A stretch of DNA of 64,000 bases from Tritrichomonas musculus (taxonomy: Eukaryota > Parabasalia > Tritrichomonadida > Tritrichomonadidae): positions 3,410,001-3,474,000 of the forward strand of contig JAPFFF010000013.1 of the NCBI GenBank assembly GCA_039105265.1, written 5' to 3'. Under the pieces are notes generated by a model that had not been told where the DNA came from, did no database searches, and worked only from the letters and a program-made list of their open reading frames with translations. Shown here piece by piece: positions 10,416-20,679 of the stretch (within the stretch, counting starts at the first letter, position 1; every line of letters begins with the position of its first letter). The position numbers and the translations under genes are program-made.

Positions 10416-11583
10416 AAAATTAAAGAATGCTAAACAAATAATGAAATCAAAAGTATTTATAGAATTATCCTAAAACTTTTTCAAAATATAACGATGAAAC
10501 TTTTTATGAAATTTGAATAATAAATCAAATATAAATGCGATAATATTGTGTTATTTTATTTACAAAATTTTGCACTATCGATACATAATTATCTATTAAA
10601 TTTATTTTCGTCACAAAATCCTTTAGATCAATATTTTTTTGGTATAAAAAGGAAATATTCATTCTTTATAAGAAATAAAACAATGTAACTTTTTGATCAA
10701 TTTATTGAAATAAATATAAGATTTAATAACTATTTGAACAAAAAAGTTACATCGTTTTCCAAATTTTAAAACAAATTCTTATGTAATAATAAAGATGGCG
10801 ATTTGTTTGAAAATGTGATTAAATAATTATTCAAGTTAAAATATGCTTTGCTGTAATAATTAAGAAAGAAATTAAATAGAAATGATATTTGCAGTTAGAT
10901 AATAATAGTTAAAACAAACAAAAACATGCGATATTATTAAAATATTTGAATTCATATAACCCAAAAGAAGAATCTAGTATATTATATATGATAAATTATG
11001 ATTCATTTGAATCCCATAAGACTATTATTAATTAATTGTAGTCCAGCTGATCTAAAAAAAATCTGATAGAATTCGTTTATTTTTTTTCAGCATTTTTGAA
11101 CATTATGATCTCAAAAGCTAAGTAATTGAATTAGTGCCATGATATAAAATGAATTTTAGTGTGATTTCTTTTAGCAAATAGAGAAAAATCTTTTCTATCT
11201 CTTTTTTTTTCTATTTAAAATTCATCAATCGTTTAAAAATACAAAAGCCATCGATAGAATTTAGAGTGATGTCTGTCTTACTCCACGATTGGTGGAATGC
11301 TTGTCTGGTGGACAGATAACATTACAAATATTATCGATGAAAGCAATTAATTTTTCGATGATCGTTTATGTATGCACATTCTTTAATGTAAAGCATTTCT
11401 AATTTTTTTTTTTTCAACATTTAAGTTTAAATTTAGGAAATTGAAAATATAATTGATCATGCAAAAAAAAAGTATGTCCATATAAATAGAAAAATAGTTT
11501 TAACAAATAGAAAAGACTGGAAATATTATAATTTGGGCACATCAAGCTACAACTTGTTGCAAATTCCTACAATTTTCTTCAGA

Positions 11584-11697
11584 AATACTACAATTTTGTA
11601 TTCAATATTCCTTTGAATTATTACAACTACAAAATCTTGTAATATAGAAAAATTCAGTTAAAATTGTAGAATTTTGAATACAAAATTGTAGTATAAT
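11584..11697. repeat. Subterminal palindrome of the hAT element
   Basis: ATACTACAATTTTGTATTCA near 11584-11604 is repeated in inverted orientation at about 11676-11695, with further TACAAN(A/T)TTGTA half-sites between. Subterminal short repeats of this kind are transposase-binding sites in characterised hAT elements. The binding role here is inference. Confidence 0.55.
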
Positions 11698-12397
11698 TGT
11701 AACATTCAAAAAAAAACGTTATTTTTTAATGGTTAATGATTTTTTGATTAATAAAGAATTAATAAAAGATATTTTTTTTTTTTAATGTTTGGTTAATTTT
11801 TATTACAATTTGTACAATTTTTTTGCAAACTTTTGCCAACTTTTACAATTGTAATTTGTACTAAATGCAAACACTGGTTGTAAGTATTATTAAACGAACA
11901 TAAAAATTAAATACGGTCTTCATATCATCCGACTTGTAATTAATTATTGGATCTGGAAAATATTGGCAAAATAAAGGAATTAAAATAGCATAAAAACAAA
12001 TATTCATTGTTGTTTACAAACGTAAATGTAATTTTTACACTTTAAGTCTTTGTACTTCATTATCTTTGGATAATATATAAAGTATTTGAAAAAAGTATTT
12101 GAAAAAACCAAGAAATAGAAAGTAAAAAGTAAGCTATCAAATTATTGTTTGCTTGTAATAGCGATTGTAAGCTAATCTGATGAATAAACCTTTTTTATCT
12201 CAAAAATATTGGTAAATGTAAAGTTTTAAATTTGTTTGTATAATTGGCCGCAAAAAAAAAAATATCAAAATTTAATTTTTTATTAGAAGAAGGAATTATC
12301 TAATAATATTTTAATATTTTATGATTAAGTATATATACATTATTTTTATCAATTTATTTTTAATAAATATTAGAGATATCAAGTTGAGACTACACCC

Positions 12398-12771
12398 TTA
12401 AATTTTATATTTATAGGTCGGCCAAAATAACGTATTTGTCCAAAACATAAAGCTAAATTTTTGAAAAATCTAGAAACTTCCCAAACTTATATATTTGTTT
12501 CGTGATCATATGATTTAGTTTATTTAGACCATATATACATACAAAAATTTTTAATTTCAATTTCTCAAAAAGTTTATTTAGACCATATATACATACAAAA
12601 AGTTCTCAGTCCTGCAGCACTCTGCTAAAAAATTACACCCTTTTTATATTTCATAAAATATTTAATGAAAAAAATTGAATATTTCTTATTCAAAATTTTC
12701 TTTTAGTTTAATCGGTTTTAAACAAAAATTTAAAAGGATAAATAAATGAAAAAAATAATATCAAGGTAATT
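12398..12771. repeat. Spacer with a 31-bp direct repeat
   Basis: Between the TTAA element and the ChW gene there is no gene. A 31-bp stretch starting AGTTTATTTAGACCATATAT at 12517 is repeated exactly from 12571, about 54 bases apart. This could be a remnant tandem duplication or a slippage product; nothing functional can be said. Confidence 0.7.
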
Positions 12772-13221
12772 TTATTTAGGAGTGAGTTTGATCTGAATCG
12801 CTTCTGTACGTTTGGCTTTTCCTTCAGTTCCAGCCATTTCTCCATTCTTGGCCCAAGGTCCCCATCCTTTTTTCTGTATATAGCATCTGTATTCAATGTT
12901 ATAAAGTTGTGCAGCGTCGCCATTAAGATTTATTTTGAATGCTTCAGCACGAAGATTACGGCCAATAGTTCCTGCTGTTTCACCTCCTTTAACTTTCTCC
13001 ATCCAGCCAATATTCTGTACATGAGCCTGGTATTCAACAAGGTTTGGTTGATTTTGTCCATTTTGATCCAATATTTCAACGCGAATAGCTTGAAGTATGA
13101 GATTATCTCCAGTCATTCCAGCATATTTGCTTTCATAATTTGGTTCTGTGCTTTCAACAGGTTTAGTCCAGCTGTGATTCTGCATATAAGCATAGTATCT
13201 AAGGGTAAATGTACCTGACAT
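12772..13221 (-). CDS. ChW-repeat protein (probable bacterial origin)
   Basis: A 149-residue protein made almost entirely of three repeats of about 48 residues. Each follows the ChW (clostridial hydrophobic with conserved W) pattern: Y-x-A-x-(V/M)-Q-x-x-x-W, then GE-x-AGT, then R-x-EA-(I/F)-x-I-x-L. Tryptophans are at NHSW, NIGW and KKGWGPW; AGTIGRNLRAEAFKI and AGTEGKAKRTEAIQI show the closing strands. In Firmicutes these repeats lie on secreted surface proteins. There is no signal peptide or membrane segment here, so a cytosolic product, or unusual export, is implied. Its AT-rich setting beside transposons and the bacterial distribution of the family point to lateral transfer; that is inference from family distribution. 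ATG at 13221 is the only sensible start. A TAA followed by AATAAA-like sequence ends the gene. Confidence 0.85.
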   Translation of the reverse strand: MSGTFTLRYYAYMQNHSWTKPVESTEPNYESKYAGMTGDNLILQAIRVEILDQNGQNQPNLVEYQAHVQNIGWMEKVKGGETAGTIGRNLRAEAFKINLNGDAAQLYNIEYRCYIQKKGWGPWAKNGEMAGTEGKAKRTEAIQIKLTPK

Positions 13222-13437
13222 TTAATTAAAAAAAATAAAATCACTTAGATTATTATTTGAAAATATCTATTGAATACTTTTCTAAAATGTATCGTTTTTT
13301 ATTCAATTTTCTCAATTTTTATTCTCTGAATTACGGGAGAGTCATTGAAAAAGTGAATTTTATGCAAATAAAAAAATTGAGAATAAAAAAAAAAATTATT
13401 TTTAATTAGATATAGTTTAAATTTATAAATAAAAGTT

Positions 13438-13945
13438 TTTTTATTTTTATAATCATAGATAAAGAAATCTTTTTCAATGGCCAAATATGAACAGAAAAAT
13501 TAAGAGAAAATTTTGATGTAAAATTATCTTATTAAATAATCAATAAAATTAAAATATAACATATATTATAATATAATAATAAAAATATAAACATAGGTTC
13601 CAAGTTATAAATGTATAACATGTCTCTAATATGAAAATTACACAATAACTAAAACTCAAAGAACCAATTTCTGATGTTTGCTAAACTTGCCATCAATGGT
13701 GTTTAATGATGATCTCTCTACTAAAATGCATAATAAGTTACTAATTATTTTTCTCAGCTCAAAACTTTTGAAACGTTCACAAATAACAAGTATTATCAAT
13801 ATTCATTGTATTTAATACCTAAATCATACTGTCTTGCATTTTAATCATATGAAATTAAAAATAATGGTCGAGTTTTTTTATACAATTTGGCACGCAAAAT
13901 GTGTGAACGATTTTATTTCAAAAAAGGTAAAATAATCCATTTTAA
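13438..13945 (+). repeat. Left inverted end of the large element (outer part)
   Basis: Outer 508 bases of the left arm. It matches 18963-19475 in inverted orientation nearly base for base, including the landmarks GGTTCCAAGTTATAAATG near 13600 and GGCACGCAAAATGTGTG near 13890. It is followed directly by the TTAA at which the nested element inserted. Confidence 0.9.
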
Positions 13946-16562
13946 GGGTATAGTTTAAATTATTTTTTGAAGTAATTCAGAAGATTTTATATTTTTATAT
14001 TTAATTCAATATTGAATTAAAAAAATATTCATTCTCAATTTACTGTTTTTTATGAGATATGCCTAAACATGAATATCATGAGTTGCTTTAAACATTTAGC
14101 AATTTTAAAATAGCCAAAGATATGATAAATATTAATATAAATCAAAATTTTAAAATCTTAAAATAATATAGTATATTATTTTTAATAATATAATGGAAGT
14201 AAAAATAAAAAAAGAATATCATTATGTAACAAACTAATGCCACTATTTTTTTACGTTAATGATTCACTAACCAAATAAATTTAAATTCAATGCATAATCA
14301 AGATTAAACTTCCATTATAAGAGTAGATCTTCATGGATTTTAATTCTAAATCATATAAAGCTGACATTTACTTAGTATCTAACTAAAATAGAAATAATTA
14401 GTCAAGATATTTAACTTAAAATATAAAAAATGAGAAAATTTCTGAGAATATCAAGATCTATATCAGAAAATAAATGATATAGTCGATTGCTATTTGAAAA
14501 CAAGAGCAAATGAAATAAAATGAAATTTGAAAAAAATAAAAAAGTTGTTTTCAATGAGCGTTTTTTATTTATTCAGGTACTTTTTGTATGAATATTTTGC
14601 TTTTTGTTTGATATTGGTAGTTTTTCAAAGATTTTAACGTAATTTTAAGACGTTAATTTTTATGAAAATTTGGTGTTCAAAACGTTTAATACACAATTTT
14701 AAAGAACTTGGTGAGCTTTATGCGAGACAAACGAATACATATTACGCAATTTTGAGTAAAAAAAAGAATAACGATTAGAAATATGAAATTGACCTACAAA
14801 AAAAGGCCAAATAAAAAGATCTGACAAAATATTTTTCCTCTATTTATTTTTTAATTTTTAATATAAAGTTAAGATGTACGTAAAAAATTGTCTGACCAGT
14901 TTTTTTTATTTGTTCCAAAAAAATTTCTATACCTAATTATGATTCAAAACTCAATAACAGCAAAAGGAAAAAATAAATCCTCCGGCCAAATCTAATATTT
15001 ATATATATATATTTGAAATCAATCATAAAATCTTCTAAAATGCTTAGATTCACCTCATTTTCAAGCTTTTTTAAAAAAATATGAAAATTCAATGCATTTT
15101 ATATTTTGGATTATTGAATTTGAAAAGAATTGAATAGAATATAAAATGAAAAAAACTATTTTCTCCCTAGCCATGAATATAAATTTTTGTCATTTGATTT
15201 TTGGTATATGAAAATTATATCAAAAAATATTTGATTTAGCCGGAGGATTTATTTTTTCCTTTTGCTGTTATTGAGTTTTGAATCATAATTAGGTATAGAA
15301 ATTTTTTTGGAACAAATAAAAAAAACTGGTCAGACAATTTTTTACGTACATCTTAACTTTATATTAAAAATTAAAAAATAAATAGAGGAAAAATATTTTG
15401 TCAGATCTTTTTATTTGGCCTTTTTTTGTAGGTCAATTTCATATTTCTAATCGTTATTCTTTTTTTTACTCAAAATTGCGTAATATGTATTCGTTTGTCT
15501 CGCATAAAGCTCACCAAGTTCTTTAAAATTGTGTATTAAACGTTTTGAACACCAAATTTTCATAAAAATTAACGTCTTAAAATTACGTTAAAATCTTTGA
15601 AAAACTACCAATATCAAACAAAAAACAAAATATTCATACAAAAAGTACCTGAATAAATAAAAAACGCTCATTGAAAACAACTTTTTTATTTTTTTCAAAT
15701 TTCATTTTATTTCATTTGCTCTTGTTTTCAAATAGCAATCGACTATATCATTTATTTTCTGATATAGATCTTGATATTCTCAGAAATTTTCTCATTTTTT
15801 GATATTTTAAGAAAAATATCTCAACTAATATTTATATTTTAGCAAATATTAAAATATTTACTGATATTTCCAATTATATATTCACATCCAGCAAATTATT
15901 TTAAACAATTATTGGTAAATTGTTAAATATTTGATTATGTTAAAAATCTATCTAAAAGTTTGCAATTATGTATGATATATTGTGAAATCATTAAATCTAC
16001 TAACTTTTAGTTGTTATATCAAGATATCTAAATCAAGTTATTTAAGAAAATACTCTATTTTCGAAATTCTCTCAAATTCTACAATTATAGATATCAAAAT
16101 GTCAAAGGATATAAAAACAAAAAAATATAATATACGATATTATAATTAGAAATCTTATATTATGCTCGATATATTAAATATTCATATTTTATACATATAT
16201 TCAAATTTGACTGTATAAAATCATATAAAATAAAATCTCAGAAAATTGAGAATCATTCAAAAAAGAATTCAAAAAAAAACTTAAAGAACCAGAGAAATGA
16301 TTTCTCGCATTTTTTGAAATTTTATTAGATAAATCGCAATAACATTTAAAATTATTAGTTTTGTACGGAGGAAATTTTTTTTTGTTGAGTCTTTTTCAAT
16401 ATCTCAAATAATTATTAGAAAATAATTAATTTAGAATAAAATAAAAAAAATCCTCCGGACATTTCTTTGTGCACATTCTAATTTTATAAAAAGAATTTAA
16501 AAAAAAGCAACAGAGAAAATTTTTTTCTCATATCGAATAAGCCCACTTTTTCAACTATACCC
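13946..16562. mobile_element. Second TTAA-flanked element, inserted in the inverted end of the large element
   Basis: It starts GGGTATAGTT and ends AACTATACCC, with TTAA outside both ends (13942-13945 and 16563-16566). Removing it together with one TTAA restores the uninterrupted arm that is still intact, in inverted orientation, at 18937-18970. So the insertion borders and the TTAA target are proven by comparison within the window. The 2617-bp element has no coding capacity and itself contains a long foldback. Its ends share GGGTRTAGT with the element at 6531-12397, so both were probably moved by the same or related enzymes. Confidence 0.9.
14415..15811. mobile_element. Foldback element with about 586-bp near-identical arms
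   Basis: The left arm 14415-15000 and the right arm 15226-15811 are inverted copies with very few differences (for instance GGCC/GGCT near the inner ends), around a loop of about 225 bases. CTTAAAATAT marks both outer ends. Weaker similarity seems to go on for some tens of bases outside the arms, so the true borders are uncertain. It has no frame of note. It is nested in the TTAA element, giving a three-level stack. It may be a separate insertion or an internal inverted duplication. Confidence 0.85.
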
Positions 16563-16947
16563 TTAATATTTGAATTATTCTCTCAAAATAAAAAAAAAAG
16601 TTGTCACATGTAAAAAAAGCCAAATAAAAGTTGTCACATGTAACTCAATATTTTGATACTTTTGTTGATGAAGGAAACACAGTTTATTGAAGCCAAATAT
16701 GCAAGCAACTAAATTCCTATTATAACGTGATTATCGAAACAAACCCAAAATCGAAACAAAAATGCTTCATTTGTAAAAATTCTGGGGTGATGCAGTCACC
16801 AACTAGCAATATTTTAATGAAAAACGACAATTTCAAAATGCTAAATCATGCATTTGCAAGTCGCCAACTAGCAATATTTTAATAAAACAATAATGAAGTT
16901 GAACTTTTATCAAAATTAAAACAAAGATATGAATGGAGATATTAGTA

Positions 16948-17185
16948 GTAAGCTATAGTCATAGGGAAATGGAATCCCCTTTATGTTCAGAGGGGGCCCA
17001 GCCATGAGATGCCTAGTTAGAGACAGTCATTTAAAAATATTTAACCCTTACTACTAGCGAGATTGTAAAGCCACTTCGCTTCTATAGCTTCTCTATCAAC
17101 TCATCTCATAAAAACCTTCTGTTTAACCTCAAAAACATGAAAGGTATTCCATTTGCCATTGACCATAGCCCTTACTACTCTTGCC
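16948..17185. other. Structured, less AT-rich island inside the large element
   Basis: AGTAGTAAG-CTATAGTCATAGG-GAAATGGAAT at 16949-16980 is mirrored at 17150-17185 in inverted orientation with a few changes. A nested hairpin CCCCT(N10)AGGGG lies at about 16976-16995, and a second CTTACTACTA copy at about 17046-17055. Base composition is much less AT-rich than the surroundings. This may be a decayed MITE or a structured RNA; no known RNA family was recognised. Confidence 0.45.
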
Positions 17186-17344
17186 ATGTTGATTTCCAGA
17201 TAGATCCAAATCAGTCTGAGTTGGAAGCGAGCTGTACGATGATACATTTTCTACAGGGACAAAATTTAGTTTGACAAATCTTCTGTGAGGGATTTTGTCT
17301 TTGCTCATTTTTTAAAAAAATGAAGTTAAAATCATTTTTGAATA

Positions 17345-18009
17345 GGGGATTCAACCGTAAAAAAAGTGACACATTTTTAAAACTTTAATATTTTTTAATA
17401 AAAATATTATCATTTTGTTGATAATTTGCTAAATAATCGAACATTAATTTTTGGAAAAAAATTGTCTATCATGTCATGAAAAAGATTTGAAGATTAATGC
17501 CAATGCTTTTATTAATACATTAATATTGTAAAGCCAACTTTTTAATTTAAAATTTTTAGTTAAAAATTTAAAGATTAGAATTAAAAATTTTTTACATTAA
17601 AAACGATATTATTATCACCATAAAATATTAGTTATGAATCATGAAAAGATGTGTGATATTTCCTTATAGATTTTTATAATTGATGTTTGATATGATTTGA
17701 ATCTTTTTCAAATTCATTAAATTCAAGTTTTTTTTCATTGAATTAAATGTTTTTGTTTATGAATAAAATAACTATTCTATTGCATTTAAAATGAATGTTT
17801 TTTGGTTCATAAATAAAGCATTTTTCATATAACATTTCATCCCAATTTTCTTTTATTCCCTTTCTTGACCCTATAGATATTTTTTTATTATAAGATATAT
17901 TTTAGAATTAATAAATAATGTAGATATTATTTTAATAATAAAATAAACAAAATAATTTATTTTTAATTTTTATTCAATTTTTTGACACTTTACAAACGGT
18001 TGAATCCCC
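17345..18009. mobile_element. MITE with TA target duplication (Tc1/mariner-type)
   Basis: The ends are GGGGATTCAACCG and its complement, extending imperfectly with AAAGTG(A/T)CA, and TA lies on both sides (17343-17344 and 18010-18011). The element is 665 bp with no coding frame. TA targets are the hallmark of the Tc1/mariner group. It lies inside the large element. Confidence 0.75.
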
Positions 18010-18129
18010 TATATTTTTGATAAATTATTCAAAATTTCAATATAAAACTTTACATTTTTTTAAAAAATGTACTTTTCATAAAAAAACTTAAATATTCTTT
18101 TAAAAACCGTATAACTCTAAATAATCTTT

Positions 18130-18373
18130 AAGGTACAAATCCAGTACGTTATTTTTTGAATAGGAGAACGTTTATCATTTGAATAGTTGCATGTCTCTGA
18201 AAAAGTTTAAATTGACTAGGTTTGTTTTTGACACTTATTTTACAATTTAAATAAACATTATGACATGTTATATGAAATGGATGAAAATAATCGTTTTTTA
18301 TTTAACATGTCATCATATTCTTTTAGAATGTCAAAAAAAATTGCGGTTACTAAACGTACTGGATTTGTACCTT
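18130..18373. mobile_element. Small MITE with 10-bp duplication (Mutator-like type)
   Basis: The ends are AAGGTACAAATCCAGTACGTT and its complement. AATAATCTTT flanks both sides (18120-18129 and 18374-18383), a 10-bp duplication usual for Mutator-like elements. A TTAA reading of the same junction is also possible because the ends abut TTAA, but the longer match favours the 10-bp duplication. 244 bp, non-coding. Confidence 0.7.
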
Positions 18374-18936
18374 AATAATCTTTAGAGGTGCGGACGCTGA
18401 CTTCACTTAAATTTTGAATTATTAAAATATTTATATCTTTTGAAATATAAGAATAAATATATAAAATACTTATTGTATATTATTTTATAATATTTAAATA
18501 TTTATATAAATCTACTTTTAAGCCGATATGCTAGATATTGATATCTAAAAATCCAATTTAAATCATCCGTTGAAAAACAGCTATCTCGACATATGCGCAA
18601 CGCATGAAAACAAAATGTATATTAAATAAATTTATATTATATTACTATATTTATTATAAACTTTAATTTTGTTAAAATTATATATATTATGAGAAAAATG
18701 TGCTTTAATTGATTTTTTTGATTTTTTATTTAGGTAAATACATCATAGAACCAATATTTTTGATTCATTCACTCTTATATAGTTTTGATACTTGCTATAA
18801 TAAAAATATTTCTAATTAATGATATTAATAAATTCCGATGATTCAGCTGTGGAGATCGATTTTTTTAATAAATTGATCGATCAATTTATTAGCTCAGAAA
18901 ATTTATTTCATTTTTAATATAATTGAAATAATCCAT

Positions 18937-19475
18937 TTTATTTTGAGAGAATAATTCAAATATTAAAATGGATTATTTTACCTTTTTTGAAATAAAATCG
19001 TTCACACATTTTGCGTGCCAAATTGTATAAAAAAACTCGACCATTATTTTTAATTTCATATGATTAAAATGCAAGACAGTATGATTTAGGTATTAAATAC
19101 AATGAATATTGATAATACTTGTTATTTGTGAACGTTTCAAAAGTTTTGAGCTGAGAAAAATAATTAGTAACTTATTATGCATTTTAGTAGAGAGATCATC
19201 ATTAAACACCATTGATGGCAAGTTTAGCAAACATCAGAAATTGGTTCTTTGAGTTTTAGTTATTGTGTAATTTTCATATTAGAGACATGTTATACATTTA
19301 TAACTTGGAACCTATGTTTATATTTTTATTATTATATTATATTATAATATATGTTATATTTTAATTTTATTGATTATTTAATAAGATAATTTTACATCAA
19401 AAATTTCTCTTAATTTTTCTGTTCATATTTGGCCATTGAAAAAGATTTCTTTATCTATGATTATAAAAATAAAAA
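18937..19475 (-). repeat. Right inverted end of the large element
   Basis: Uninterrupted copy of the arm. Its inner part (18937-18965) matches 16563-16594 in inverted orientation and its outer part matches 13438-13945. This intact copy defines the pre-insertion sequence for the nested TTAA element. Confidence 0.9.
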
Positions 19476-19972
19476 TGATTGAGATTTTATCTATGATGAA
19501 CAAACATATTATGCGCACAATCATATAAATTAAATTCATTGCTTTATTTTTTTTAATCATTTTTACATAAATACTCAAAAATAGATAAATAATTAGCTTG
19601 TTGATATATTTAAGAATTACACTAAGCGCAAAATACTGATTGTATTAGCCCATTTTCAAAAAGAAATCAAATCATTTATTTTAAAATGCAATAAAAAAAT
19701 TTATAAATTAGACATTATATAGTGAATTTACATATATATAAAGTTATTCATAATAATATATTATTATGTAATAATTGGTATTAAACACTATTTTTAGGAT
19801 ATTGATATATGCCAATTTTGTGGATTTAATTGAATTTTTTTATTTTATCTCAGTTTTTCAAATTAAAATTTCTGAGAAAAATTTAAATTAAATACACTAA
19901 CCATTTAGTGATTGAAAATTTGAATATCAATTTTACTTTTCAATATTAAATCAAATATGTAAAAAATATACT
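19476..19972. other. AT-rich spacer, no gene seen
   Basis: About 500 bases between the large element and the NlpC/P60-like gene, with no frame, RNA or clear repeat other than AT-rich stretches. Confidence 0.6.
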
Positions 19973-19978
19973 TCACTT
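19973..19978 (+). promoter_or_regulatory. Initiator-like element before the NlpC/P60-like gene
   Basis: TCACTT fits TCA(C/T)(A/T) with the presumed +1 A at 19975, giving a 14-base leader to the ATG at 19989. Motif and spacing match trichomonad initiators. Confidence 0.55.
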
Positions 19979-19988
19979 TTTAATTAAA

Positions 19989-20576
19989 ATGGCAGATAAT
20001 CGATACCCTTCTAAGCTAGTTTCTTCATTGACAGATTTCGAAATGGATTCAATTGTTCTCAAGTGCTATCCAGTTAGGAGATCTCTTGCAATTCCATCAA
20101 TCAAAAAGAAAATCGGCGAAGTTCTTTCACACTCATCAGTAATGTGTGTAACTGCATCAGGAAGTTATATAGTTGAATATATGTACAACAATACCGTTTA
20201 TGTTAAAAAAGTTGAAAAATATAATCCAGGTGAAGATTTCGATTATGAAGATCATCATTATATTCACGATATTTATGAACCACAAATTCCAGATAGAGCA
20301 GTTACTATTCGAAGAATTGCAATTTCAATGGCTAATTTCATGAATGGTAAAAAGTATGATACATTTACTCATAATTGCCACATGGCGCGTTATTTTGTAA
20401 TGAAGAAATACGGAATGAGATCAGATAACCCAAGGAAAGCAAAAAGAAATATCTTTTTCCAAGGTTTCTTTGATTTCTTCTCTAAAAAGAATAATAAATA
20501 TAACTCAAAGAATGAAAAGTTAACAAAAGAAAGATCAGAGCCAGTTTTTAGGGCTCAGCTTGATCAACAAATTTAA
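19989..20576 (+). CDS. Small protein with permuted NlpC/P60 (LRAT-like) papain-fold signature
   Basis: A 195-residue protein without signal peptide or membrane segment. The core shows an early His in a strand (LSHSSVMCV, His about 48), a following GSYIVEYMY strand, and then YDTFTHNCHMARYFVMKKYG, where Cys about 130 sits in an N-C-x-x-(A/F)-type helix start. An early His and a late N-C motif match the circularly permuted NlpC/P60 arrangement seen in LRAT and related thiol hydrolases, which act on lipids, amides or peptides. The C-terminal 45 residues are Lys/Asn-rich. The family call rests on these motifs alone; it could be an unrelated trichomonad-specific protein. Stop is TAAA, a form trichomonads use as part of the polyadenylation signal. 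Confidence 0.55.
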   Translation: MADNRYPSKLVSSLTDFEMDSIVLKCYPVRRSLAIPSIKKKIGEVLSHSSVMCVTASGSYIVEYMYNNTVYVKKVEKYNPGEDFDYEDHHYIHDIYEPQIPDRAVTIRRIAISMANFMNGKKYDTFTHNCHMARYFVMKKYGMRSDNPRKAKRNIFFQGFFDFFSKKNNKYNSKNEKLTKERSEPVFRAQLDQQI

Positions 20577-20679
20577 AAAATTTGATTGATCAAACAATAT
20601 TAGTGCAGAAAATATATAATTCTTTGTTTTATTTTTATAAAGATAAGTTCGTTTATAATTTATACCATTATTATTTTTA

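Larger units (their letters stand above)
7272..11876 (-). mobile_element. Complete hAT-superfamily transposon
   Basis: The ends are inverted repeats starting CAGTGTTTGCATTTA, with about 30 of the first 33 bases matching; CA...TG ends are usual for hAT. GTTGTAAG flanks both sides (7264-7271 and 11877-11884), a perfect 8-bp target duplication as expected for hAT. The element is 4605 bp and carries one intact transposase gene on the minus strand. Perfect duplication, well-matched ends and an intact frame suggest recent insertion and possible activity. The 3-kb gap from the transposase start to the right end (10416-11876) has no gene but includes short TACAATT-type subterminal motifs. Confidence 0.93.
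6531..12397. mobile_element. TTAA-flanked non-autonomous DNA element (hosts the hAT insertion)
   Basis: The left end starts GGGTGTAGTCTCA and the right end is its exact complement (13-bp inverted ends). TTAA lies directly outside both ends (6527-6530 and 12398-12401), which fits a TTAA target duplication. Without the nested hAT element and one copy of its 8-bp duplication the element is about 1254 bp and has no coding potential. A partial internal copy of the terminus (GGGAGTAGTCTCA) occurs near 6899. TTAA targets are used by piggyBac and Kolobok; with no transposase the superfamily is open. A second element at 13946-16562 has closely related ends. Confidence 0.8.
13438..19475. mobile_element. 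Large non-autonomous element with about 537-bp inverted ends
   Basis: The outer ends read TTTTTATTTTTATAATC in both orientations, and the inverted copies continue for about 537 bp with only scattered differences (for example one mismatch in the outer 75 bases). The left copy (13438-13945) is split by the insertion of 13946-16562 and resumes at 16563-16594; the right copy is 18937-19475. The 6-kb element has no frame above 60 codons. No target duplication could be seen at its borders. Long inverted ends occur in several DNA transposon superfamilies (Mutator-like among them); without a transposase the class is undecided. Confidence 0.85.

Noticed and set aside
6531-12397. TTAA flanks as the target of the hAT element itself
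   Set aside because: The transposase gene lies in an inner element with its own CAGTGTT ends and 8-bp duplication; the TTAA ends belong to the older host element.
13438-19475. Maverick/Polinton-type element suggested by long inverted ends
   Set aside because: There is no capsid, integrase or polymerase frame and no visible 6-bp duplication, so the ends alone do not support it.
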